A DNA stretch of 64,000 nt, taken from positions 124,001 through 188,000 of the forward strand of contig JAXDTI010000001.1 of the NCBI GenBank assembly GCA_034090045.1. The letters run 5' to 3'. The translations under genes were made by a program, and so were the position numbers. Source of the stretch: JAXDTI01 sp034090045. Its GTDB lineage: Bacteria > Actinomycetota > Actinomycetes > Actinomycetales > Actinomycetaceae. The notes beneath the pieces are model-generated. The model was given only the letters and a program-made list of their open reading frames with translations. It searched no databases and was not told the origin of the DNA. Positions 38,337 to 47,200 of this stretch are shown here, piece after piece. Position 1 is the stretch's first letter. Each line of letters begins with the position of its first letter.

Positions 38337-39240
38337 AAAAATCAGCGGTATCGTACCGCCGCTAGCGATCCCGCTGAAAGACGGGCAACTCGACACAGCT
38401 TCCCTGGAGCGTCACATCGAACGCATGATTGCGGCAGGGATAGACGGGCTATTCGTTTTGGGTTCCAGCGGTGAAGTCGTGTTCTCAACCGATGAGCGCC
38501 GAGACCAGATACTCCGGGAAGCGAAACGTATCGTGGCAGGCAGAGTGCCGTTACTCGCCGGGGTTATCGACACCGAAACCGAGCGGGTCATCGAACATAT
38601 CCGCCAGGCAGACGAAATCGGTGTGGATGCTGTCGTGGCGACCGCACCGTTCTATGCGCTGCAGGGTGTCACCGAGATTCGCCGACACTTCGAGTTGCTG
38701 CGGGAAGCAACCGACACCCCGATTTGGGCATACGACATTCCGGTATGTGTTCACTGGAAACTGCCGAACCACCTGGTGATGGAGTTAGCGAAAGCCGGGG
38801 TACTGGCGGGCGTAAAAGACTCCTCCGGTGACGATGTTGGATTCCGGTTCCTCTCCCGCGAAAACACTGAAGCAGGACACCCCCTACAGCTGCTAACCGG
38901 GCATGAGGTGGTTGTAGACGGTGCCTATATGTCGGGTGCGGACGGCTGTGTGCCGGGATTGGGCAACGTAGACCCGGCAGGTTACGTGCGGCAGTGGCGA
39001 GCCTACCAGGCAGGCGATTGGGACACGGTACGCAGTGAACAGGATCGGCTCGCCGACCTGATGACAATCGTCAAGGTACACGGCGTGGCCGGTTTCGGTG
39101 CTGGAATCGGGGCGTTCAAAACCGCGCTACAGCTGCTCGGCGTATTCGACACCAACGAAATGCCACGCCCGGTTGCCGCCTTGAACAACGAAAACATCGA
39201 ACACGTGCGTACGGTACTGCAAAAAACCGGGATGCTGTAG
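38329..39240 (+). CDS. nanA: DapA-family aldolase, likely N-acetylneuraminate lyase
   Basis: A 303-residue TIM-barrel aldolase of the DHDPS/NAL family. The Schiff-base Lys163 sits in VKDSSGD, the helper Tyr135 in YDIP, and the carboxylate-binding GSSGE at 45-49. These positions are within two residues of Tyr137, Lys165 and the GSTGE motif of E. coli NanA. It would split N-acetylneuraminate into ManNAc and pyruvate. Sequence alone cannot exclude a dihydrodipicolinate synthase or keto-deoxy sugar aldolase. The ABC transporter upstream and the kinase and epimerase genes downstream make NanA the best reading. Confidence 0.82.
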   Translation: MSEKISGIVPPLAIPLKDGQLDTASLERHIERMIAAGIDGLFVLGSSGEVVFSTDERRDQILREAKRIVAGRVPLLAGVIDTETERVIEHIRQADEIGVDAVVATAPFYALQGVTEIRRHFELLREATDTPIWAYDIPVCVHWKLPNHLVMELAKAGVLAGVKDSSGDDVGFRFLSRENTEAGHPLQLLTGHEVVVDGAYMSGADGCVPGLGNVDPAGYVRQWRAYQAGDWDTVRSEQDRLADLMTIVKVHGVAGFGAGIGAFKTALQLLGVFDTNEMPRPVAALNNENIEHVRTVLQKTGML

Positions 39241-39255
39241 GAAAGACTCTTTCCC

Positions 39256-40215
39256 GTGGTAGAGACAGCTATAGCCATCGACTTGGGTGGAACAAAAACC
39301 GCTGCCGCCCTGGTTACCGACACCGGAGTGCTGACCGGTAGAGAAACAAAAGCCGACACACCGGCGCTAGCGGGCGGTCAGGCGATCCTAGACACTATCG
39401 CCCAGTTGGTAACAGAGAAAAAAGTTGAACTGGGACAGGTACCCTCCGCTATCGGCATCGGCGCGGCAGGCGCAATAGACGCGACCCGCGGCGTGGTCGT
39501 GAGTTCATCCGGCACAATACACGACTGGGTTGGCACCGACATAGTCGGGGGCTTACGTGAACGCCTCGATTGGGCGGCCGAAGTGCCGATAAAAGTCATT
39601 AATGACGCTGACGCGCACGCGGTCGGAGAATCCTGGGTGGGTGCCGCCGCCGGCGCATCCTCGATGTTGATGGTGGCGGTAGGCACCGGCATCGGCTGCG
39701 CGTTTTGCGTAGACGGGAGGGTCCTGCAAGGCGCACACCACATGGCTGGTGAAATCGGTAACGCCCGTATCCCGTTCACAGAAGCTCCCTTCGTCACTGA
39801 CGGGAACCTTCCCGCGAAACTGGAAGAAAACACTGCCGGGTCCGCTATGACCGGGTTTTATCGCGCCGCCGTAAACGGCGGTATCGACGATGGGGCTGCC
39901 CGTGGGATGCACATTATGGAGTTGGCTGCCGCCGGAGACCAGGATGCCGCCCACGTGGTTTCGCTGCTCGGGAAACGCCTCGGCGCGGTGATCAGCTGGT
40001 ACGTGTTGATGCTCGACCCGGCAGTAATCGTGTTGGGGGGCGGCGTGGTGCAACCCGGCGGGCCGTGGTGGCAGGCATTCGAAGAACAACTCACCCGGCT
40101 GCTCCCACCATATTTGCGAGACAAAGTGGATTTGCGTCAAGCCCAGTTGCGGGGCAGCGCCGCGTTTTTCGGTGCCGCACGGGCAGCGTTTGACCTGGCA
40201 GGGGTAGCGACCTAA
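39256..40215 (+). CDS. nanK: ROK-family kinase, likely N-acetylmannosamine kinase
   Basis: A 319-residue ROK sugar kinase. The phosphate-binding DLGGTK is at residues 9-14, and the catalytic Asp117 sits in INDADAHA. By position it should phosphorylate ManNAc made by the aldolase encoded just upstream. The family's zinc motif is missing. After HHMAGEIGNA the expected CxCGxxGCxE is replaced by a Cys-free stretch ending KLEENTAGSAM. Some ROK kinases lack this zinc site, but it is normally important for substrate binding. There is no helix-turn-helix domain, so it is a kinase and not a ROK repressor. The GTG start lies 15 bp after the aldolase stop. Confidence 0.82.
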   Translation: MVETAIAIDLGGTKTAAALVTDTGVLTGRETKADTPALAGGQAILDTIAQLVTEKKVELGQVPSAIGIGAAGAIDATRGVVVSSSGTIHDWVGTDIVGGLRERLDWAAEVPIKVINDADAHAVGESWVGAAAGASSMLMVAVGTGIGCAFCVDGRVLQGAHHMAGEIGNARIPFTEAPFVTDGNLPAKLEENTAGSAMTGFYRAAVNGGIDDGAARGMHIMELAAAGDQDAAHVVSLLGKRLGAVISWYVLMLDPAVIVLGGGVVQPGGPWWQAFEEQLTRLLPPYLRDKVDLRQAQLRGSAAFFGAARAAFDLAGVAT

Positions 40216-40246
40216 TATCCGATTATCTACAGGTAAGGGGAACACC

Positions 40247-40924
40247 ATGGGTGTTAAAGAAGAACTGATTGCGTCTCTGCACGGCCAGTTGATTGTTTCA
40301 GCGCAAGCCTATGTGGGCGAGCCGATGCGCCACCCAGAAACAATGGCGCAAATCGCGTTAGCTGCCGAACAGGGCGGTGCGGGAGGTATCCGCTGTCAAG
40401 GTTTAAACGATATTGCAGCAATCAAGGGGCAGGTAGAAGTGCCGGTTATCGGTATTTGGAAAGAAGGACACGAGGGAGTGTTCATAACCCCAACTCTGCG
40501 CCACGCCCGCGCCTGCATGATGGCGGGTGCCGATATTGTCGCCTTGGACGCAACCGGACGTCCCCGCCCGGACGGCTTAAGCTACACCGAGACAGTACGG
40601 ATCCTGCATGAAGAAGGCGCAGTATTAATGGCAGATTGTGGGTCATTCGCGGACGCGCAACGCGCCGTGGACGCGGGCACCGACATTATTTCGACCACGC
40701 TCGCCGGCTACACGGGAGACCGCCCGAAAACAGACGGGCCAGATATAGAACTACTAGAACAGATGGTTACGGCGTTCCCTGGGGTGCCGGTCATCTGTGA
40801 GGGACGCGTACACACCCCGGCACAGGCCGGGCAGGTTATGGCGGCAGGCGCACACGCCGTCGTTGTCGGCACCGCAATCACCCACCCGACATCCATAACC
40901 TCCTGGTTCAAAGCCGCCATCTGA
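40247..40924 (+). CDS. nanE: N-acetylmannosamine-6-phosphate 2-epimerase
   Basis: A 225-residue NanE-family TIM barrel that converts ManNAc-6-P to GlcNAc-6-P. Family hallmarks include the N-terminal LIVSAQAYVGEPM, GGIRCQGLNDI, the catalytic-lysine region GIWKEG, DIVALDATGRPRP, LMADCGS, STTLAGYT and ICEGRVHTPAQA. Length is typical. The ribosome site AGGGGAA lies about 6 nt before the ATG. It is the last gene of the operon. The next enzymes (NagA and NagB) and a NanR-type regulator are not in the window. Confidence 0.95.
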   Translation: MGVKEELIASLHGQLIVSAQAYVGEPMRHPETMAQIALAAEQGGAGGIRCQGLNDIAAIKGQVEVPVIGIWKEGHEGVFITPTLRHARACMMAGADIVALDATGRPRPDGLSYTETVRILHEEGAVLMADCGSFADAQRAVDAGTDIISTTLAGYTGDRPKTDGPDIELLEQMVTAFPGVPVICEGRVHTPAQAGQVMAAGAHAVVVGTAITHPTSITSWFKAAI

Positions 40925-41089
40925 CAGCCACACACGAAACCGGCTGCCCCCAGACACTACGGAAAACCGGGCGGAAAAAAGAAACCATCCTGTCAGGGGG
41001 TGCCTGTCGGCAGGTACAGGTCAAAAACAGAAACAGCACCACCCGATACCGGAAACAACGAAGCCGGAGACAGAAGGTAGGCTGTACAT

Positions 41090-41713
41090 ATGGCACAGGG
41101 CAGGTTCATCGTATTCGAAGGCGGAGACGGCGCCGGCAAATCCACGCAAGTGGATTTGCTGGCAGCAGCGCTGCACGCCCGAGGACACTCAGTGCTGGTA
41201 ACCCGCGAACCGGGAGGCACAAACCTGGGAGAGAACCTGCGCGCAGCGCTGCTGCATGGCGGGGCGATTGACGAGCGTGCCGAGGCGCTACTGTATGCCG
41301 CCGATCGGGCTCAACACACAGAAACCGTGGTTCGCCCCGCCATCGGCGCCGGCGACACGGTCATCTCGGATCGCTATATGGATTCCTCTATCGCCTATCA
41401 GGGGGGCGGCCGCGGTCTCGGGATTGACCAGATTCGTGACCTTTCACTGTGGGCGGTTCGCGGCCTGTTGCCTGACCTGACCGTACTTTTGGATGCGCCG
41501 GCTGAAACCACTGGTGAGCGGATAGTGGGCGAACCGGATCGTATGGAGCGTGCCGGTGATGAGTTCCATCGGGTCACAAACCAGACGTTCCGGGTGTTAG
41601 CGGCATCCGATCCGGGACGCTACCTGGTTTTGGATGCCCGTCTGCCTGTCGAAGAGATTCACTCCCTGGTGTTAGCTGCCGTTACCGAACTGTTTGGGCA
41701 ACCGCATGAGTGA
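41090..41713 (+). CDS. tmk: Thymidylate kinase
   Basis: A 207-residue kinase that makes dTDP from dTMP. The P-loop is GGDGAGKST (about 11-19), followed by REPGGT, the DR(Y)MDSSIAYQG motif and a lid region. Length is normal. The start ATG follows a GAAGG-like site about 12 nt upstream. It overlaps holB by 8 bp, a conserved tmk-holB arrangement in many Actinobacteria. The 165 bp upstream hold no clear terminator for nanE. Confidence 0.96.
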   Translation: MAQGRFIVFEGGDGAGKSTQVDLLAAALHARGHSVLVTREPGGTNLGENLRAALLHGGAIDERAEALLYAADRAQHTETVVRPAIGAGDTVISDRYMDSSIAYQGGGRGLGIDQIRDLSLWAVRGLLPDLTVLLDAPAETTGERIVGEPDRMERAGDEFHRVTNQTFRVLAASDPGRYLVLDARLPVEEIHSLVLAAVTELFGQPHE

Positions 41714-42905
41714 CCTGTGGGATGGTCTGGTCGGGCAGACCGGTATTGTCGGACAGTTCCAGATGGCTGCACGTGCCGCCGTGAAACCTACAGCGACCGA
41801 GCAGCATTCGGCTATGACCCAATCGTGGCTGGTCACGGGCCCTCCGGGTTCTGGTCGAAGCACTTTGGCGCGATATTTTGCTGCCGCCTTGGAATGTGCA
41901 GATACCGATAATCCTGGATGCGGGGTGTGTCGCGGATGCCAGCTGGTGCTCGGAGGCTCCCACCCCGATGTCGTGGATTTCTCTACCGAACTGGTGCAGA
42001 TCACTATTGATGAAATCCGTACTCTCGTCCAGAAGTCCTATCAGGCTCCGAGTAGCGGCAGGTGGCGTGTCATCATCATCCAGGATGCCGATCGCATGAA
42101 CCAGACCAGCTCTAACGTTCTCCTTAAAGCCCTTGAAGAGCCGCCCGACAACACGGTGTGGGTGCTGTGTGCCCCCAGCCCCGAGGATGTGCTCACCACG
42201 ATTCGTTCCCGCTGCCGTACGGTCACGATGCGTACTCCCTCCGCTGAGGCGATAGCGAAGCTGCTCAGTTCTGACCCGGAACACCCGGTGGACTATGACA
42301 CCGCGCTTACCGCGGCGCGCGTCAGCCAGTCACATATCGGTATGGCCCGATATCTCGCCCGGAATCCGGAGGCGATGCGCCGTCGCCGAGACACCGTGCT
42401 CATCCCGGCGCGGATCCGTTCAATGACAGACGCGATAAATGCTGCCCACCAGCTGCTCGACCTGGCAACAGCGCAGGCAAACGCCGACACGGAGGCTCGC
42501 GAGAACGCCGAGAAGCGCCGGCTGGCGCACCTGCTCGGTATCGACCCGGACTCTCCCGACACTTCCGTTAAGGAACGCCGAGAGTTCAACACTCGGCTGC
42601 GGGAGCTAACCGAAAACCAGAAGCGGCGTGCCCGACGCGACCTGCGTGATGCCATCGACCGGGTGTTGATTGACTGGCAGGGTCTCTACCGTGACGTCTA
42701 TATCGTGCAGACCGGCGCGAAAACCCCGATCATTAACGCTGACGTGCCTGAAACTGTCCAACAGATCGCCACCGAATCAACCCCGGAAATAACGGTTGCT
42801 CGTATTGACGCGATTCGTACGGCACGGGAACGCATAGCCCGAAACACTCCGGCGGCGCTCGCTTTAGAGGCGCTAGCATTGGAACTGCGTCCCCTGCCTC
42901 GCTGA
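41706..42905 (+). CDS. holB: DNA polymerase III delta-prime subunit
   Basis: A 399-residue clamp-loader subunit. The four zinc ligands are Cys64, Cys72, Cys75 and Cys78 (ECADTDNPGCGVCRGC). The P-loop reads GPPGSGRST, with Arg in place of the catalytic Lys, consistent with a delta-prime that does not hydrolyse ATP. DADRMNQTSSNVLLKALEEPP is the sensor region, read here from flanking motifs. A TTG start at 41694 is possible. I chose the ATG at 41706, which overlaps the tmk stop and begins the conserved SDLWDGLVGQ. Confidence 0.93.
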   Translation: MSDLWDGLVGQTGIVGQFQMAARAAVKPTATEQHSAMTQSWLVTGPPGSGRSTLARYFAAALECADTDNPGCGVCRGCQLVLGGSHPDVVDFSTELVQITIDEIRTLVQKSYQAPSSGRWRVIIIQDADRMNQTSSNVLLKALEEPPDNTVWVLCAPSPEDVLTTIRSRCRTVTMRTPSAEAIAKLLSSDPEHPVDYDTALTAARVSQSHIGMARYLARNPEAMRRRRDTVLIPARIRSMTDAINAAHQLLDLATAQANADTEARENAEKRRLAHLLGIDPDSPDTSVKERREFNTRLRELTENQKRRARRDLRDAIDRVLIDWQGLYRDVYIVQTGAKTPIINADVPETVQQIATESTPEITVARIDAIRTARERIARNTPAALALEALALELRPLPR

Positions 42906-43006
42906 CGTGCCCGACCGGAGAACACCGGCATAATCGGAGCGCACCCACCTGCGGGACACCGAGGGGTTTCAAGGGGGCAGCCGGCCAACAAGTAAAGGAG
43001 TATTCC

Positions 43007-44560
43007 ATGTTGAGATCTCGCCGTAGTTTCCACTTCACTGTGGGGGCGTGTGCCCTGCTGCTCGCCTGCGGCGCAACACTGGCAGGCTGCGGTGGTCCGA
43101 AATACAGCAGCGAGGTCACTAACCCGCTTAATACCACTGGCGAGGCAGCCCCGGATACGGCCTTGAAAACATACTATGAACAGGACTTGACGTGGGAGGA
43201 CTGCTCGATTTCGGGGGCGGAGTGTGCCTGGGTGCAGGTGCCGTTGGACTATCAGAAACCCACCGGCGAGACAATCCAGATTCGGGTGGCGCGCGCCGCT
43301 GAGGAACGTGAATATCAGGGGTCGCTGTTGATAAATCCGGGCGGGCCGGGCGCTTCGGGGGTGAGCTTTTGGGATGACGCAGTGCAGCTGGTTTCCGATA
43401 GTGTACAAAAACAGTTCCGCCTCACCACTTTTGACCCGCGCGGTGTCGGGCAATCCGCTCCCGTAACCTGTTTAACTGCCGCTGAACAGGATAAATACCG
43501 TTCTACGAGTTTCAGGGACAACCCGGATGGGCGGAAAGCGGCAGGCGAGGAACAGGCAGGATACGGGCAGAAATGCCTCGAAAGGTCACCGGCCATGACC
43601 CGACATTCCGACACCGGTTCGGCGGCACGTGACATGGATATTATCCGGGCGGCACTGGGTGATGAAAAGCTGACGTATCTGGGTTATTCTTACGGTACTT
43701 TCCTGGGTGCAACCTATGCTGAGTTGTTTCCGCAGCGGGTCGGACGGATGGTTCTGGATGGGGTTTTAGCACCGGATTATTCTTTCGATCAAATTGCCGC
43801 GCAGCAGGCGATCGGGTTGCAGGCTTCCCTGGAACACTATATTGGATACTGTCACAGCCAGGGTGTTTCCTGTCCGTTATCGGGTGACAAGAACGCCGCG
43901 CTGCGAGAGATTTCTGACTATCTTGACGGGCTGATTGACGAGCCACAAAATACTGACGACCCGGATCGTCCCCTCACCCAACAGTTGGCTTTTTCGGGGC
44001 TGGTGTTGCCGCTGTACTATGAGTCGAGCTATCCGGCGCTCACGCAGGCGCTCCATGACGCGTTCGTGAAAGATTCCGGGGCGCAACTGTTGCGGCTCGC
44101 TGACCTGATGGCTGACCGCAACCCGGACGGAACCTACAGTTCCAACGCGAATGACGCTTTCGCGGTGATCAACTCGCTTGACTATCCGGTGGTTGGTAAT
44201 GAACTCTCTTGGGAAAACGCCGCTAAACAGCTGGCGAAACAGGCTCCTCTGTTTGGTCCGAAAATGAGTTACGGGATGCAGTTGCAGCAGTCGTGGCCGG
44301 TTCCGGCGGTTATGAAACGCGAGCCGGTGCGGGCAGCCGGTGCGGCACCGATCCTTATCATCGGGAATCTGCATGACCCTGCCACCCCGTTTGAGATGGC
44401 GAAACATCTGCATGGAACCTTGAACTCTTCGGTGCTGGTTTCCTGGGATTCGTGGAACCATACGGCTTATGGTTCGTCGTCTGTGTGCGTGAACCAGGCG
44501 GTCGATACCTATCTGCTTGCCGGGCGCACTCCTGTCGGTGACATCGCCTGCCCTGCCTGA
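43007..44560 (+). CDS. Secreted alpha/beta-hydrolase lipoprotein, tripeptidyl-aminopeptidase type (S33)
   Basis: 517 residues with a signal peptide ending in the lipobox LAGC, so a membrane-anchored exported lipoprotein. The oxyanion motif is NPGGPGASG, the nucleophile Ser228 lies in YLGYSYG, and the His is in SWNHTAYG. The last 100 residues match the TAP-like C-terminal domain found in Streptomyces SlpD/SlpE and tripeptidyl aminopeptidases. It probably trims peptides outside the cell. A good ribosome site (AAAGGAG) precedes the ATG. It is convergent with the CAP-protein gene, with a hairpin between them. Confidence 0.9.
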   Translation: MLRSRRSFHFTVGACALLLACGATLAGCGGPKYSSEVTNPLNTTGEAAPDTALKTYYEQDLTWEDCSISGAECAWVQVPLDYQKPTGETIQIRVARAAEEREYQGSLLINPGGPGASGVSFWDDAVQLVSDSVQKQFRLTTFDPRGVGQSAPVTCLTAAEQDKYRSTSFRDNPDGRKAAGEEQAGYGQKCLERSPAMTRHSDTGSAARDMDIIRAALGDEKLTYLGYSYGTFLGATYAELFPQRVGRMVLDGVLAPDYSFDQIAAQQAIGLQASLEHYIGYCHSQGVSCPLSGDKNAALREISDYLDGLIDEPQNTDDPDRPLTQQLAFSGLVLPLYYESSYPALTQALHDAFVKDSGAQLLRLADLMADRNPDGTYSSNANDAFAVINSLDYPVVGNELSWENAAKQLAKQAPLFGPKMSYGMQLQQSWPVPAVMKREPVRAAGAAPILIIGNLHDPATPFEMAKHLHGTLNSSVLVSWDSWNHTAYGSSSVCVNQAVDTYLLAGRTPVGDIACPA

Positions 44561-44566
44561 AATTGA

Positions 44567-44606
44567 TTGGTGCCACCCGGCAACCCATAAAGCCAGGTGG
44601 CACCAA
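44567..44606. terminator. Hairpin between convergent genes
   Basis: TTGGTGCCACC pairs perfectly with GGTGGCACCAA (11 bp) across an 18-nt loop. It lies 6 bp past the peptidase stop in the gap to the convergent CAP-protein gene. T-tracts are absent, so it may act in either direction or mainly as an mRNA 3' end. Confidence 0.6.
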
Positions 44607-44671
44607 CAGGGGTTCCGTCCTCATCCGTGAGGTTCGGTTCCCAGGGACCGTCAGGAGAGAAAACCGTAAAA

Positions 44672-46597
44672 TCACCCAACGGTTAGCTGCGCGGACTCCG
44701 GATAGTAGTAGCTGATATGACCGAAGCTGCCGATAGTCACCCGCGTCTTGGCCTTGATTTTACGTCCGGCCATTGAGCTGGGTACGATGTAACTCTTGCT
44801 GGTGGAGAGCACTTTGGGGTTGTTCGAGGTGGTATCGTACCACTGGGTTGTGACCCGAACATCGCTACTCAACTGCCCGACATTCACCCAGGAGCCGTTG
44901 CCTTCGATGTTGAGTTCTTGGTGGAGACTCTGCCCGACTTTGGCGCTGGTCAGATTAGTTGTGTAGCCGATGTAGATAACTTTCATGGGTTCGGAATAGG
45001 TCGTGCCGGAAGCGTTGGTGACTTTCAGCCGGAAAGAGTATTTGTCGGCTTGGGCTTTCGAGGTGAAACCGCAGGACTGCGACTTTCCTCCGATGTGGCA
45101 TGAGCCGTAAGACGGGTTGTAATTGAGCTGGTTGGGGGCGACAGTCGCATCAGTGGTGGTGTCTGTAATGTCTTTCCATGCGCCACCGTTTTCGGAACGC
45201 TGCCACTGGTAGGACACCGCCGTGTTGGAGCCGACGAGAATCTTCGCGGGCATTGGTACGTAGCCTTGAACGGCGATCGGGGCGCGCTTAACGGTGACAT
45301 CGGCAACGCCGTTGGACAGCGCATCGGTCGCGTTGAAGAGCTTCACCTGGTAGCTGTAGCTCGACTTGCTGGTGCCTTTAACACCGGAGACGGTAACCGT
45401 CCAGGTTTGCACCTGAGAGCCGGTCGGCAGGTTCGCAATCTTCGGCATCTTGATGTTGATGGTGCCGTATCCAGCGACTTTCTGGGTGTTGTGCACCACG
45501 CGGGTCGCGACGCTACGACCGGAGGCGTTACGCACGGTGGCGGTCGCACCCGACATATCTGCACCCTTTACCGAGAAAGACCAGCGTTCAACATCGGTGC
45601 TGTCTTTCGCATAGGAGGTGAGCAGCTCGGTCGGGAAGTACCCGGCAGACGGCCAGCTCATGGTGGTGGGTTTGGTCGCGTTATCGTTCATCATTTGGTG
45701 GGAGTTGTAGTCGGTGAAGGCGCCACGCACAACCGCGATGGCGTTGTAGCCGTTAACCGAACCGTAGGAGGATTTGGTCAGTTCTGGGTTCATGAGGTTC
45801 ATTCGGTGACCGAGAACATCGTTGATGCCGTCAGCGGTGAGGGTCGATTTGTTGTTACCGGACCAGTCCATCATGTACCACAGGAGCTGCTCGGAGGGGG
45901 TCTGCCCGGTTGATTGGGCGAGGTTGGAGCTGGCCGAGCCGGTCGCGCCAGCCACGGTGTAGCACTTCCAGTTGGAGGTCGGGCCGTGAGAGAGGGTGCC
46001 GTGCATGGACTGCATCATGGCGGCTTCTTGAGTGTAGCGAGCCAGGGCGCTTGCCGGGTCGATGGTGACGGCGTCCAGGCCGCTGAGACCGCGCATGAAG
46101 TTCCAGGTTTTCGCGATCCGGGCAGAGGCAATCGGGTTCACCCGGCCTGCGTCACAGGTGTTGTAGACGTCTCGGGTGTTTTCGGAGAGGTAAACATCAT
46201 TTTCGATGTAGCCCTCGCGGAAAGCCTGGGCGACTGCCGCTTTGGAGGAGGTGTTGATTGCGTTTGCGGAAGTGGAGTTGGTGCCGGTGATCGCGACTGA
46301 AGTGGTGGTCGTGGCGGAGGGAGCAACTATGTCGTTGAGCTGGGTTTCGGCTTCTTTGTTTTCGGTGGGGGCGGTTTCGACGTCGGCGGCGGTAACTTCG
46401 GTGGCGGGGGTTTGCTGGACGGGGGCGGTAGCCACCTCCTCGGCTTGGCTTCCCTCAGTGACCTCGGTGGTCTCGACAGCGGCGGCGCTATTCTCAGCGC
46501 TCAGATCCGCGATGGCTACCGGCCCGAACAGCGCAACGGCGGTGACTATAGCAACGCCAGCTACTGCGGTCTTGACAATTTCAGCAGACCTTTTCAT
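44672..46597 (-). CDS. Secreted CAP-domain protein
   Basis: 641 residues. A signal peptide (about 1-31) is followed by a Glu/Thr/Ala/Val-rich linker (about 32-115). Next comes a CAP/SCP-like domain (about 125-330) with MHGTLSHGP and HRMNLMNPELTKSSYGSV, the His and Asn/Pro pattern of the bacterial CAP family. The rest is a set of beta-rich domains without clear family names, one with a Cys pair (SCHIGGKSQSC). There is no LPxTG or membrane tail, so it is released or held non-covalently. Bacterial CAP proteins are of uncertain function, possibly ligand-binding or host-interacting. The ribosome site AGGGAG is 9-10 nt before the ATG. Confidence 0.85.
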   Translation of the reverse strand: MKRSAEIVKTAVAGVAIVTAVALFGPVAIADLSAENSAAAVETTEVTEGSQAEEVATAPVQQTPATEVTAADVETAPTENKEAETQLNDIVAPSATTTTSVAITGTNSTSANAINTSSKAAVAQAFREGYIENDVYLSENTRDVYNTCDAGRVNPIASARIAKTWNFMRGLSGLDAVTIDPASALARYTQEAAMMQSMHGTLSHGPTSNWKCYTVAGATGSASSNLAQSTGQTPSEQLLWYMMDWSGNNKSTLTADGINDVLGHRMNLMNPELTKSSYGSVNGYNAIAVVRGAFTDYNSHQMMNDNATKPTTMSWPSAGYFPTELLTSYAKDSTDVERWSFSVKGADMSGATATVRNASGRSVATRVVHNTQKVAGYGTINIKMPKIANLPTGSQVQTWTVTVSGVKGTSKSSYSYQVKLFNATDALSNGVADVTVKRAPIAVQGYVPMPAKILVGSNTAVSYQWQRSENGGAWKDITDTTTDATVAPNQLNYNPSYGSCHIGGKSQSCGFTSKAQADKYSFRLKVTNASGTTYSEPMKVIYIGYTTNLTSAKVGQSLHQELNIEGNGSWVNVGQLSSDVRVTTQWYDTTSNNPKVLSTSKSYIVPSSMAGRKIKAKTRVTIGSFGHISYYYPESAQLTVG

Positions 46598-47200
46598 TAG
46601 TCTCGCTCCCTAACGGTTTTGATTCGGTTTTCATGGGTTCGTCGTGCAATCCTTTGCCTGACATATCTATTATCGTCCATTTCAAACATTATTTAACTCA
46701 AAAATGTTCGTATATGAAATCTTTACGGGCGGTAACCGTTAAAGAATTAGGATTTATTTCAAATTTATGAGCTTGACCTGCTTTGTTTACGATGTTCTCA
46801 TTTGTTTGTCATTTAGAAACAATCAAAATAACGATAATTGTGTCGTTCGTCACAGCAAAACAATTAGACCAGTTAAATTTTTTCACATCTAAAAGGTTTC
46901 GAAGTGAATTTTTTACAATGGAAGAAAAACTTAAACTCTTAATACCTGCGCAAACACTATAGGTTCCGGAATAACACCCGATGAACGGCATTTCTGAGTG
47001 TATTCTCATGGGATAAGATTAAAGAATCCGTGTAGCCGAGTTACCTGGAAAACAAGGACACTCCCCCCGACCTTCACCACCGAAACAGATCGGTTTCACA
47101 AACAAAACCGAGAGAAACGAGGAGAAAACCGCCAAGAATGTCCCTGGGCAAAGATGCGCTATATATATAAGGTATAGATGAACGGAAAGGAGCCAGGCAG
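46598..47200. other. AT-rich intergenic region between the CAP gene and topA
   Basis: About 600 bp with no convincing protein or tRNA gene, notably AT-rich from 46650 to 47020. It must hold divergent promoters. For topA, a possible -10 TAAGAT (47014-47019) with a weak TTTCTG 17 nt upstream would give a leader of about 175 nt. CTATATATATAAGG (47159-47172) lies nearer the gene. The topA ribosome site AAAGGAG is at 47187-47193. I did not recognise a known riboswitch. An undescribed small RNA or long leader cannot be excluded. Confidence 0.5.

Noticed and set aside
40925..41089. Terminator after nanE
   Set aside because: Only very short pairings (4 bp around TGCC-TGTC-GGCA) are present; not enough to support a call.
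46598..46740. Possible riboswitch (such as ydaO/c-di-AMP) in the leader of the CAP-protein gene
   Set aside because: I could not find the conserved core bases of that class or any other class on the minus strand.
47159..47172. TATATATATA as a replication-origin unwinding element
   Set aside because: No DnaA boxes, dnaA, dnaN or gyrase genes nearby, and the same motif precedes pntA.
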